Shown one piece after another: positions 8,709 through 16,659 of a stretch of 64,000 nt of DNA. Made by a program: the position numbers and the translations under genes. Source of the stretch: Microcoleus sp. AS-A8. GTDB lineage: Bacteria; Cyanobacteriota; Cyanobacteriia; Cyanobacteriales; Coleofasciculaceae. Position 1 is the first letter of the stretch, and each line of letters opens with the position of its first letter. The notes below the pieces were generated by a model. The model saw nothing but the letters and a program-made list of their open reading frames with translations, was not told the DNA's origin and did no database searches. Location of the stretch: positions 124,001-188,000 of the forward strand of contig JAMPKV010000003.1 in the NCBI GenBank assembly GCA_039962225.1, given 5' to 3'.

Positions 8709-11186
8709 ATGTTTGAACGTTTCACAGATAGAGCCATCAAAGCTATTATGCTCGCCCAGGAAGAAGCGCGTCGCCTGGGACACAACCTCGTGGGAACCGA
8801 GCAAATTCTCTTGGGGTTGCTGGGTGAAGGCACAGGTATAGCCGCTATCGTACTCAATAATTTTGGCATTACCCTGGAATCGGCACGGGCAGAGGTCGAA
8901 AATCTAATTGGTCGCGGGTATCGAGCTGTTCCGGCAGAGCTTCCCTTTACCCCTAAAGCCAAGCGCATTTTCGATCAATCGTTCAAAGAGGCTCGTCAAC
9001 TCGGACATAACTATATCGGTACGGAACATTTGTTGTTGGCCATCACCCAGGACGAAGAGGGTGTTGCTGCCAAAGTGATTGAAAACCTAGATGTTGAGTT
9101 AGGTGATGTTCGTATGGCAGTGATTAAAGCGATGGGAGAAGTCGCTGCTGCTGCTAAAGCGAGAGCTCAAGGGTCTTCGTTGTTTGGAGAAACGCCAACT
9201 AAGAAGGCGAAATTGGAAGAATTTGGCCGGAATTTGACTCAGCTAGCCTTAGAAGGCAAGCTTGACCCGGTTGTGGGTCGTGCGAAGGAAATTGAACGGG
9301 TGATTCAGATTCTCGGTCGTCGCACCAAGAATAACCCAGTGTTGATTGGGGAACCGGGAGTTGGCAAAACTGCGATCGCAGAAGGTCTGGCTCAACGTAT
9401 TGTGGATAATCATGTCCCCGACCTGTTGGAAGATAAGCAAGTTTTCACCTTGGATATGGGTTCGCTGCTCTCCGGCACTCGCTATCGAGGAGACTTTGAG
9501 GAACGCCTCAAGCAAATTATGGAGGAAGTGCGTCAATCTGGGAATATTATCTTAGTCATTGACGAAATTCACACCTTGGTTGGTGCAGGGTCAACCGAAG
9601 GCGGGATGGATGCAGCGAATCTCCTCAAACCCGCTCTCGCACGAGGCGAATTGCAGTGCTTAGGAGCAACGACTCTGGACGAATATCGTAAGCACATTGA
9701 ACGGGACGCGGCTTTAGAACGCCGTTTCCAACCCGTGATGGTGGGAGAACCGTCCGTCGAGGACACCATTGAGATTCTGTACGGTCTGCGCGAAGCTTAC
9801 GAGCAGTTCCACAAGGTTAAAATTTCTAATCAAGCGCTGGAAGCGGCGGCTAAACTCTCTGAGCGCTATATCCAAGACCGCTTCTTGCCGGATAAGGCGA
9901 TTGACCTGATTGATGAAGCGGGAAGCCGTATCCATTTAATGCATTCTGGGCCATCTCCTGCGGCAAAAGAACTGAAGCAGGAACTGCATCGGATTACCCA
10001 GAAAAAGGAAGAAGCGGTTAAGGCTCAGAATTTTGACAAAGCCTCACAAATGCGCGATCAAGAGTTAGACATTGAAGCTCAACTCCATGCGCTGATGGCA
10101 AACCAAAAGGACGCTGTCATCATTCCTACGGTAACAGAGGAAGACATCGCCCAAATTGTCGCCTCTTGGACTGGCATACCCGTCAACAAGCTCACTGAAT
10201 CGGAATCAGCGCTGTTATTGCACCTGGAAGACACCCTACATCAGCGCCTAGTGGGTCAAGAGGAAGCTGTTGTGGCGGTTTCCCGTGCAATTCGCCGAGC
10301 CAGAGTTGGATTAAAGAATCCCAATCGACCGATCGCCAGTTTTATCTTCTCTGGCCCCACCGGTGTTGGCAAGACTGAACTCGCCAAAGCGCTAGCCGCT
10401 TACTTCTTCGGTTCAGAAGAAGCGATGATTCGGCTGGATATGTCGGAATTCATGGAATCCCACACCGTCTCCAAGCTGATTGGTTCTCCTCCGGGATATG
10501 TCGGGTATGACGAAGGCGGTCAACTCACGGAAGCGGTTCGACGCAAGCCTTATACGGTGTTGCTGTTCGACGAAATCGAAAAAGCTCACCCGGATGTCTT
10601 CAACATGTTGTTGCAATTGTTGGATGATGGTCGCTTGACCGATGCTCAAGGTCGCACGGTGGACTTTAAAAACACTTTGATTATCATGACCTCTAACGTC
10701 GGGTCGAAGGTGATTGAAAAAGGTGGTAGTAGCTTCGGTTTTGAATCCTCCGGCAATGAAGCAGAGTCTCGATACCTCCGCATCCGGGATAAGGTGAATG
10801 AAGACCTGAAAGGTTACTTCCGTCCTGAGTTCCTCAATCGCCTGGATGAGATTATTGTCTTCCGTCAGTTGACCAGGGATGAGGTGAAGCAAATCGCTGA
10901 CCTTATGCTGCGGGATATCTCCATACGCCTGCTTGAGCAAGGTATCGCGCTGGAAGTCACGGAACGCTTCAAAGACCGCTTGGTGAGTGAAGGTTACGAC
11001 CCTAGCTATGGTGCCAGACCGTTACGTCGAGCCATTATGCGCCTGTTGGAAGATAGCCTAGCTGAGGCGATGCTATCGGGTCAGGTGCAGGAGGGCGATA
11101 CGGCTGTTATTGATGTCGATGAGAATGGTCAGGTGAAAGTATTACAAAGTCAGCCACAAGAGTTGTTGCTCCAAGGCGTTGGTTAA
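8709..11186 (+). CDS. clpC: ATP-dependent Clp protease ATP-binding subunit ClpC
   Basis: 825 residues, the usual ClpC size. It is an AAA+ unfoldase that feeds substrates to ClpP-type peptidases; in cyanobacteria and chloroplasts ClpC is the major housekeeping chaperone. Order of parts: two N-terminal Clp repeats ([20 protein letters not shown] and [18 protein letters not shown]), first AAA domain with GEPGVGKT near residue 214, a UVR-type middle segment, second AAA domain with GPTGVGKT near residue 548 and DEIEKAHPD, and a C-terminal D2-small domain ending [12 protein letters not shown]. It is monocistronic, with its own strong terminator. Confidence 0.97.
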   Translation: MFERFTDRAIKAIMLAQEEARRLGHNLVGTEQILLGLLGEGTGIAAIVLNNFGITLESARAEVENLIGRGYRAVPAELPFTPKAKRIFDQSFKEARQLGHNYIGTEHLLLAITQDEEGVAAKVIENLDVELGDVRMAVIKAMGEVAAAAKARAQGSSLFGETPTKKAKLEEFGRNLTQLALEGKLDPVVGRAKEIERVIQILGRRTKNNPVLIGEPGVGKTAIAEGLAQRIVDNHVPDLLEDKQVFTLDMGSLLSGTRYRGDFEERLKQIMEEVRQSGNIILVIDEIHTLVGAGSTEGGMDAANLLKPALARGELQCLGATTLDEYRKHIERDAALERRFQPVMVGEPSVEDTIEILYGLREAYEQFHKVKISNQALEAAAKLSERYIQDRFLPDKAIDLIDEAGSRIHLMHSGPSPAAKELKQELHRITQKKEEAVKAQNFDKASQMRDQELDIEAQLHALMANQKDAVIIPTVTEEDIAQIVASWTGIPVNKLTESESALLLHLEDTLHQRLVGQEEAVVAVSRAIRRARVGLKNPNRPIASFIFSGPTGVGKTELAKALAAYFFGSEEAMIRLDMSEFMESHTVSKLIGSPPGYVGYDEGGQLTEAVRRKPYTVLLFDEIEKAHPDVFNMLLQLLDDGRLTDAQGRTVDFKNTLIIMTSNVGSKVIEKGGSSFGFESSGNEAESRYLRIRDKVNEDLKGYFRPEFLNRLDEIIVFRQLTRDEVKQIADLMLRDISIRLLEQGIALEVTERFKDRLVSEGYDPSYGARPLRRAIMRLLEDSLAEAMLSGQVQEGDTAVIDVDENGQVKVLQSQPQELLLQGVG

Positions 11187-11220
11187 TACTTATCCAATCG
11201 GTCTGCTGCGTTATGAATTG

Positions 11221-11270
11221 AATATCCGCTCTCAATGTAGGCAACGACGGGAGCGGATATTGTTTTTTTA
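11221..11270 (+). terminator. Intrinsic terminator of clpC
   Basis: Perfect 11-bp stem AATATCCGCTC (11221-11231) with GAGCGGATATT (11251-11261), directly followed by GTTTTTTTA. It begins 34 bases after the clpC stop. Confidence 0.92.
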
Positions 11271-11337
11271 CGCAGAGGTCGCAACTATTTCCCAGAACAT
11301 GGATTCAGTGGATATCACCCCATAAGAAACAGGACTG

Positions 11338-11455
11338 ATACCGATTTCCTAAATCGTTGCTACAGATACTTTTCTTGTTCCCCCCTTGATAAGGGGGGCT
11401 AGCCGGAGCTTTAGTGAGGAGGTCAATTTGTAGCGCTATTTTATGAAATTGGTAT
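11338..11455. repeat. 118-bp inverted-repeat (MITE-like) element, copy 1
   Basis: The ends are ATACCGATTTC and GAAATTGGTAT, and the imperfect terminal inverted repeat extends inward about 30 bases through TTGCTACA/TGTAGCGCTA. The core contains CCCCCCTTGATAAGGGGGG, a strong palindrome. A second, diverged element of exactly the same length lies at 41277-41394. No coding capacity. It could fold as a long hairpin RNA if transcribed. Confidence 0.65.
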
Positions 11456-11661
11456 GAGTTGTGGTCAGGTGGGGTCTTTACTTGTTAGGAATTCCAAAGA
11501 AACATTTCATTGACCAAAGAAACATTACGATTGAAGAAAATAACTTGTGAATCTTTATATTTTGAGCTATTAATTTTATATTGGCCTTTCCGGCTCTTTT
11601 TTAATTATTGGGTTCGTCGGGAAAGCATTTTGTCAAAAAAGTTATTGCATAAGAGGTTTTG

Positions 11662-11886
11662 ATGGTCGCACATCTGAATCAGTTAGAGCGTGTTTCTGAG
11701 AAGCTCCAAAAAACACTAGAGCGGGAAGCCCGTAATCCTTCAACAGATAGAAGAGATGAAGTAGCAACCTTACTCAATTCTCAGCGCTTGGTATCGTATT
11801 ACAATGCCTGCGTCTGGTGGAACGGATGCTACTATTGCAAGGATGATACGGGTTCTTGGTACTGCGTTAAATGTTGTTTCTTTTAG
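11662..11886 (+). CDS. Cys-rich small protein, candidate RiPP precursor or zinc-binding peptide, 74 aa
   Basis: ATG 11662 with AAGAGG 5 bases upstream; an in-frame TTG at 11659 is a less likely start. The N-terminal 49 residues are helical and charged (LERVSEKLQKTLEREARN). The last 25 residues are aromatic and Cys-rich: CVWWNGCYYCKDDTG then SWYCVKCCFF, six cysteines spaced C-x5-C-x2-C-x8-C-x2-C-C. A leader-like helix followed by a short Cys/aromatic core is the shape of ribosomally made, post-translationally modified peptide precursors. Two CxxC pairs could instead hold zinc. No maturation enzyme is adjacent. Confidence 0.55.
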   Translation: MVAHLNQLERVSEKLQKTLEREARNPSTDRRDEVATLLNSQRLVSYYNACVWWNGCYYCKDDTGSWYCVKCCFF

Positions 11887-12108
11887 CCACTTTAGTCGAT
11901 TGAAGACTCAGCGAAGACGGACGAAGTCTATCGCTGTTTTCCTCTAGGGTGGCAAGATCCATCCTACAAATTTTGGATAAAACTTGCCTGAAGCTGATCT
12001 TTCTCGCTCTCTGTTTACCGTGAATTTCTGCTCAAAGTATTGATGAGATAGCTTCACGCTTGAGCCATGGCTAATGATTAAAAACTTAATAATCAAGAGC
12101 TGAAAAAC

Positions 12109-12138
12109 TTGAAAAAAAGTGCAATACAGGTGTAATAT
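12109..12138 (+). promoter_or_regulatory. Sigma-70-type promoter of the riboswitch transcript
   Basis: TTGAAA at 12109-12114, an 18-base spacer, then TAATAT at 12133-12138 preceded by TG. This would start transcription near 12145, about 40 bases before the riboswitch aptamer. Confidence 0.5.
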
Positions 12139-12183
12139 AAAAGATACTCTCTAATGTGGGTAGCCTAATCCGGTCTGGTCAAT

Positions 12184-12314
12184 GTAATCCTTTCAGTAGT
12201 CGAACGCCAGATTCAGAGCGGAGGAACCAAATATTGGGGCGAGTCTTATTTGATAAGAGAGACACCTTCCAGTCTTAGCCCGTCAGCTAACTCCGTAGGC
12301 AATGGGAGGAGTAC
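12184..12314 (+). promoter_or_regulatory. Cyclic di-AMP riboswitch (ydaO-yuaA type)
   Basis: The conserved aptamer core is present in order: GTCGAAC near 12198, GCGGAGGAACCA near 12218-12230, TTGGGGCGAGTC near 12234-12245, then AGAGACACCTTCC, AGCCCGTCAGCTAACTCCG and TAGGCAATG up to 12304. These match the ydaO aptamers, including the Thermoanaerobacter one, nearly base for base. A closing P1 stem can be drawn from GTAATCCTTTC (12184-12194) and GGGAGGAGTAC (12304-12314), 10 pairs with one mismatch. Binding of c-di-AMP normally turns such genes off. The regulated gene appears to be the 65-residue ORF at 12444. Confidence 0.88.
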
Positions 12315-12443
12315 CATCGACACCAGCTTTTTTAAGCCGTAGTCCTTGAAGTCTCCTTAGCAAAGGTCACTGTAATACAAGTGACAAAAAATTTCTATTG
12401 GCTGACCCACTTCGTAAACCGTTACAGATTAGTGGAGGTTAGG

Positions 12444-12638
12444 ATGATGATTTACAGACAATGGAATCTATTCACCAGACAAGAAGGGAATTATATTGCC
12501 GTTGACTTCACTGACCCGGACGGGAAATTATATAGTGAACCCTTTTGTTTTTACACTCTTGATGAGGCTTTATATTACGGAAAATTGTGCATTGATCGAT
12601 TCATTCGCGCCAAAATGTTGCAGCCTAAAGAAACTTAA
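12444..12638 (+). CDS. Small protein of unknown function under the c-di-AMP riboswitch
   Basis: 64-65 residues. The frame is open from GTG 12381, but GGAGG at 12434-12438 lies 5 bases ahead of ATG 12444 (8 ahead of ATG 12447), which decides the start. The protein has YRQWNLFTRQEGNYIAVDFT, DPDGKLYSEPFCFYTLDEAL and a C-terminal helix YYGKLCIDRFIRAKML. It reads as a small antiparallel beta sheet plus a helix, with no signal peptide and no membrane span. I do not know the family. c-di-AMP riboswitch regulons usually concern potassium transport, osmoprotection and cell-wall hydrolysis, so a link to osmotic or wall stress is an inference from context only. Confidence 0.65.
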   Translation: MMIYRQWNLFTRQEGNYIAVDFTDPDGKLYSEPFCFYTLDEALYYGKLCIDRFIRAKMLQPKET

Positions 12639-12819
12639 TTCTATTTAAGAAAGGGCTTCACCTATCTATCGGCTTCACGGTTGAATTTTTGAGAAAACGA
12701 ACCTATCTTGACTAGAGAAACCAGGCTTGGTTTCGGGTGATTAAGTCAAGCCTATCGATGATTCATTGATTTTGCTCCCACTAGGTTGACAAGACCTAAT
12801 AACCCTAACGGGCTACAAC

Positions 12820-12861
12820 GCGATTGCACATAAGAGGCGATGTGCGATCGCTTTCTCTTTT
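12820..12861 (+). terminator. Hairpin terminator between convergent genes
   Basis: 12-bp stem (12820-12831 with 12840-12851, one G-T pair) with an 8-nt loop, then TTTCTCTTTT. It overlaps the stop codon region of the convergent doxX-like gene. Confidence 0.6.
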
Positions 12862-13270
12862 ACAGTTGAGAAGATTGTCGATTCGGGTTAGACAAATCAG
12901 TGCGTGCATCCAAACTAACGGCACCAGCTCCAGCGTAGTATACCATCAGTAATCCACCAATCAGTCCTAAATTTTTCAGAAAATTGGTCATCTCCTTTGG
13001 ATCAGCCAAAAAGTTATGAAACACGAAGGTAGTAGGAACCAAGAACAGGATTAACAAAATCACTCCCCAACGGACTTTGTAACCGAGTAGTAGGGATATA
13101 CCACCTAATATTTGAAAAACAATATTGCCCATGAGCAACAAAGCAGGCAGCGGTAAACCTCTAGCCGCCATCATCTGCTGGGTGTCAGCAAAGGCGAAGA
13201 TTTTGCCTATACCAGAGTGCAGGAAGATTAAAGACAGACAAATCCGGGCGGCAAGTGGAATGTAATTCAT
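12860..13270 (-). CDS. DoxX family membrane protein
   Basis: 136 residues from ATG 13270. Four hydrophobic segments are visible, the first beginning YIPLAARICLSLIFLHSGIG, which with the following K is the DoxX signature (LR..LG..F..sG..K). DoxX/YphA-type proteins are small quinone-linked integral membrane proteins with roles in redox balance. It lies 90 bases downstream of an NDH-2 gene on the same strand, so a quinone-related operon is plausible. The polar C-terminal tail (SNPNRQSSQL) is cytoplasmic or lumenal. Confidence 0.82.
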   Translation of the reverse strand: MNYIPLAARICLSLIFLHSGIGKIFAFADTQQMMAARGLPLPALLLMGNIVFQILGGISLLLGYKVRWGVILLILFLVPTTFVFHNFLADPKEMTNFLKNLGLIGGLLMVYYAGAGAVSLDARTDLSNPNRQSSQL

Positions 13271-13360
13271 GTCAAATCACCTTGATTCAGAGGAAGAATA
13301 AAGTCAGGATTAACAACAAGAATCAGTCAAAAGTCAAAACTGATTACAGTGGTAGTTATC

Positions 13361-14680
13361 TTATGTTCGGTTTCGATCCAGGCTGATTTCATCGATAGCA
13401 GCAAAGGGTGAAGATTGAGACACCCCTAATGTCGGTTTGGGAAGAATTAAGCGTACAAAGCGATCGCCCAATAGGTAATCACAAACCCAACTCATGATCA
13501 CTAGCAGGCTGTTGCGTAAGCCAGGGAGAAAATAGATATGGATACCTAGCCAGAGAAACCAGCCAGGAAAGCCCATTAAGGTCAGCTTATCAGTTTGCGC
13601 GACACCTGCATTGCGTGCAATAATTGCCGCCCGACCTTTGTCCTTGTAGCGAAAGGGTTGAGGGGATAGTCCCCGCAACTGCCGCTTGATATTATTTGCA
13701 ACAGATTCCCCTTGTTGGATAGCGGCAGGGGCGACGGCTGGCAGATGTTGTCCCTTGTACTGTACATCAGCCACATCACCGATCGCATACACCTGTGGCT
13801 GATTTGGCAACTGAAGAGTTGGGAGAACGGCAACTTTCCCCTTGGCAGATGGGAACAGTTCCCCAGTGGGAGGGGGTGGAGACGCCTCTACACCGGCTGT
13901 CCAGATCATCGTCTCCGCCAAGATAACCGTACCATCTTGGAGATGTACCGTCTTGGGAGTAACTTGGCTAACTTTGGCCTGTAGGTGAACTTTAACCCCT
14001 CTGGTTCGTAGCTGCTTTTGCGTATAGTCCCCCAGGCGCTGGGGGAACTCGGCGAGTAAGCGATCGCCTGATTGCAAAAGTATCACGCGCACCTGCTGCA
14101 AATCTAGTGTTGGATAATCTTTGACCAGAGGGCCATGAATCAGCTCAATTAAGGCACCCGCTAATTCTACGCCCGTTGGGCCACCCCCCACAATTACAAA
14201 CGTGAGAAGCTGCTGGCGTTGCGTTGGATCTTTTTCCCTTACGGCTTGCTCGAAGCAGGAGAAAATGTGGTTGCGTAACGCTACGGCTTCTTCCAAAGTT
14301 TTCATCGACAAGGTGTACTCTCTCGCACCCGGTACTCCGAGATACTGGGATTTACTTCCTGTAGCCAGAATCAAGAAGTCGTAAGAAATTGCAGAGTCGT
14401 CGGTTTCCACAACTTGACCTGCAAAATCAATTTGCTTCACCTCAGCCATCACGAAACGAGCATTCGGTATCCGCCGCAATATTCGGCGTACCGGGTAGGC
14501 AATTTGTTCCGGTTCCAGTTCCGCTACGGCTACCTGATAGAGCAGAGGAATAAAGGTATGGTAGTTGTTGCGGTCAATCAGCAGGATTTCGACTCCAGAA
14601 CGAGCCAGCAACCGCGCTGCCTTTAAGCCACCAAAACCAGCTCCGACAATGACGACGCGAGGGCTTCCGGACACCGTCAT
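13361..14680 (-). CDS. ndb: Type II NAD(P)H:quinone oxidoreductase (NDH-2)
   Basis: 439 residues from ATG 14680. It is a single-subunit flavoenzyme that passes electrons from NAD(P)H to plastoquinone without pumping protons. The FAD-binding site GAGFGGLKAARLL is at about residues 13-25, the second nucleotide-binding site is VIVGGGPTGVELAG, and the second FAD motif is YAIGDVADV. The C-terminal GWFLWLGIHIYFLPGLRN is the amphipathic membrane-anchoring region typical of NDH-2. The position after the central Rossmann strand favours NADH, but specificity is uncertain. DoxX follows in the same direction. Cyanobacteria carry up to three such genes (ndbA-C); I cannot say which this is. Confidence 0.92.
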   Translation of the reverse strand: MTVSGSPRVVIVGAGFGGLKAARLLARSGVEILLIDRNNYHTFIPLLYQVAVAELEPEQIAYPVRRILRRIPNARFVMAEVKQIDFAGQVVETDDSAISYDFLILATGSKSQYLGVPGAREYTLSMKTLEEAVALRNHIFSCFEQAVREKDPTQRQQLLTFVIVGGGPTGVELAGALIELIHGPLVKDYPTLDLQQVRVILLQSGDRLLAEFPQRLGDYTQKQLRTRGVKVHLQAKVSQVTPKTVHLQDGTVILAETMIWTAGVEASPPPPTGELFPSAKGKVAVLPTLQLPNQPQVYAIGDVADVQYKGQHLPAVAPAAIQQGESVANNIKRQLRGLSPQPFRYKDKGRAAIIARNAGVAQTDKLTLMGFPGWFLWLGIHIYFLPGLRNSLLVIMSWVCDYLLGDRFVRLILPKPTLGVSQSSPFAAIDEISLDRNRT

Positions 14681-14963
14681 GGGTTTTGTTAAGAGTTATT
14701 TACAAAGATTGTGATGGCTTAGGAATTTCTATTGCATCTACCAAAAGAAGGAGAATGTTGAGTGTTCTAGTTTTATTCTTGATCCAGGTTAAATTTCTCC
14801 ATTAGGAGAAGACACCCTATTCCCATGATTAAAGTTATCAGTTGCAACGAATCCAATCCTTTTGTCCATCAGGCTTAGACATTTCCAGATGATGGTGAGG
14901 CGCAATATTTTTCAACATTTACCTTGTAGAATTAGGGCGGCATTGATGGGGAATTGAAGTGGA

Positions 14964-15152
14964 ATGCAAAATACAGCTGAATACATTTGCGCCTACTGTG
15001 GCGAACCGAATTTAACTTTTGTTGATCTGAGTGCGGGTGGACAGCAGTCCTATGTTGAGGATTGTCAGGTTTGTTGCCGTCCGAATATTTTGTATGTGCG
15101 GATTGATGAAGACACTCTCGATATAGAAATTGATAGTGAATATGAAGGTTGA
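14964..15152 (+). CDS. CPXCG-motif cysteine-rich protein
   Basis: 62 residues from ATG 14964 (GTGGA just upstream). It has two Cys pairs, CAYCGEPN at 9-16 and CQVC at 34-37 followed by CRPN, and then an acidic C-terminus (RIDEDTLDIEIDSEYEG). This matches the small CPXCG family, a zinc-ribbon-like fold of unknown function, widespread in bacteria. The gene stands alone, 116 bases ahead of yjbQ on the same strand. Confidence 0.8.
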   Translation: MQNTAEYICAYCGEPNLTFVDLSAGGQQSYVEDCQVCCRPNILYVRIDEDTLDIEIDSEYEG

Positions 15153-15268
15153 CCAAGAAGAGGATGAGGAGGTGGGGGGTAGGAACGGAAAGAAATTGAC
15201 ATCCTGGTCAATTGCACCATCTCACTGCTTAAATTACAGATATCAGCACACCTAACCCAACTTAGATC

Positions 15269-15685
15269 ATGGTTCATCAGGAGCAAATTAATCTTTCCAC
15301 AAATCGTCATGGGGACATGCATGACATTACTGACAAGGTCAATTCTATTGTCAAGAAATCAGGCATTAAAACAGGGATGGCTCACGTCTTTAATATTGGT
15401 AGTACGGCATCTATTGGTACTATCGAGTTTGAGCCAGGACTGCAACAGGACTTACCGGAAATCTTAAATAAGCTGATTCCACCGAGTCGAGAATACGGAC
15501 ATGAGCAGATGTGGCACGATGGTAACGGACACTCTCACCTGCAAGCGACTTGGTTGGGGCCTTCGCTAACTGTACCTGTGAAGAATGGCAAGCTAGAGTT
15601 AGGAACTTGGCAACAAATTTTTCACTTGGAATGTGATATTAAGCCACGTCAACGAGATATTGTTGTGACGATTTATGGGGAATAG
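15269..15685 (+). CDS. yjbQ: YjbQ family protein (UPF0047)
   Basis: 138 residues from ATG 15269. The family signature is present: GMAHVFNIGSTASI, then REYGHEQMWHDGNGHSHLQA and the terminal IFHLECDIKPRQRDIVVTIYG. The His/Glu cluster (HEQMWHDGNGHSH) forms the conserved pocket. YjbQ proteins show weak thiamine-phosphate synthase activity in E. coli; their physiological role is unsettled. Length is normal for the family. Confidence 0.9.
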   Translation: MVHQEQINLSTNRHGDMHDITDKVNSIVKKSGIKTGMAHVFNIGSTASIGTIEFEPGLQQDLPEILNKLIPPSREYGHEQMWHDGNGHSHLQATWLGPSLTVPVKNGKLELGTWQQIFHLECDIKPRQRDIVVTIYGE

Positions 15686-15904
15686 TAGCGTTTGGGGTAG
15701 GATGCGATTCCCTACGAGATAGCTATTCTGCGAGAACCTGGGTTAAAACTTGCTATTAACTAACAGCCACGGGTCGATCTAGTGGTTAATTCAGCCTCTA
15801 TCTCGTTCTTTTTAACCTCGCAATTCGTAAGGTGGAATTTCCCACTCACGTTGGCTAGCAAGAATTGCCAGCCGTTCTAGAAGTTTTCGGAAAACTGATT
15901 TGTT

Positions 15905-16528
15905 TTGATACTGTGGAGTTGGCTCAATTTGATGAGCAATGCCTTTAGCTATGGAGGAGATTTGCGATCGCTGATCAATCCCGCCGCGTCTGGACAAGCA
16001 TTACCTGGAATCAAAGCCGTCACGTTTGCTCACAACCATGATATTGCTAAGGGACAAATTGGGTACAAATTGCCTACCCCTCAAGACATCAAGTTGGCAA
16101 ACGCCTATATCCTAGCTCGTCAGGAAGGCTTTCCCATTGTGTATACAGATGATGCAAAGGATGCTATTACTAAAGCAGGTGTCTTCTTTCATCAAAAACT
16201 CATAGGAGAAGCCCAATATTTCCGTAACGGTAATGAAATTGCCCAAGGCGCAGACAACCCCAATATTCTATTTATTGAACGTGGTAATAAGGGTTTTGCC
16301 ATCATTAATAAAGCTGGAGAATCCTTTGATGTAAAAGTGGCTAAAATGCCCGGTCTGCAAATTGGATGCTACAAAGAAGTACGCTATAAGTTTACAATGG
16401 CGGTGGGCAAGGGCGATGACCAACAGAAATATATAACGAGCTGGGGTACAAAGCAGCGAGGTGGGATTCAGATCGGGCCACGAAATGCCCTCTTCTTCGT
16501 GTCTACCTCCGCAAATGAATGCCAATAA
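15905..16528 (+). pseudogene. C-terminal remnant of a GH13 alpha-amylase
   Basis: The frame encodes only the last part of an amylase: LMSNAFSYGGDLRSLINP, AVTFAHNHDI with the transition-state Asp of the third catalytic motif, AYILARQEGFPIVYTDDA, then a well-preserved beta-sandwich C domain (GNEIAQGADNPNILFIERG, FTMAVGKGDDQQKY, GIQIGPRNALFFV). The catalytic nucleophile and general acid lie in the missing N-terminal two thirds. A TGA sits just upstream in frame, and the only start is TTG 15905. It ends 23 bases before dnaE-C. This is best read as a truncated pseudogene; a stand-alone starch-binding-like product is less likely. Confidence 0.75.
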
Positions 16529-16551
16529 AATTAATCGAGGAGAATATAAAA

Positions 16552-16659
16552 GTGGTTAAAATCGTAGGCCGCAAATTCCTAGGAATTCAAACCGTCTATG
16601 ACATTGGGGTTGAGCGCGATCATAACTTCCTTATAGCAAATGGCTTAGTGGCTTCTAAT
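16552..16659 (+). other. Split intein C-terminal fragment (IntC)
   Basis: Residues 1-36 of DnaE-C: conserved VYDIGVERDHNF block (intein block F) and the terminal GLVASN, whose Asn36 cyclises at cleavage. The +1 residue is Cys, followed by Phe-Asn, the standard extein junction of naturally split cyanobacterial DnaE inteins. Confidence 0.95.

Larger units (their letters stand above)
11887..12443. other. Long leader region carrying promoter and riboswitch
   Basis: The first 200 bases after the Cys-rich gene show no gene. From 12109 on it holds a promoter and then the c-di-AMP riboswitch listed separately. A T-run after CACCAGC (about 12328-12332) may be part of the expression platform. Confidence 0.6.
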
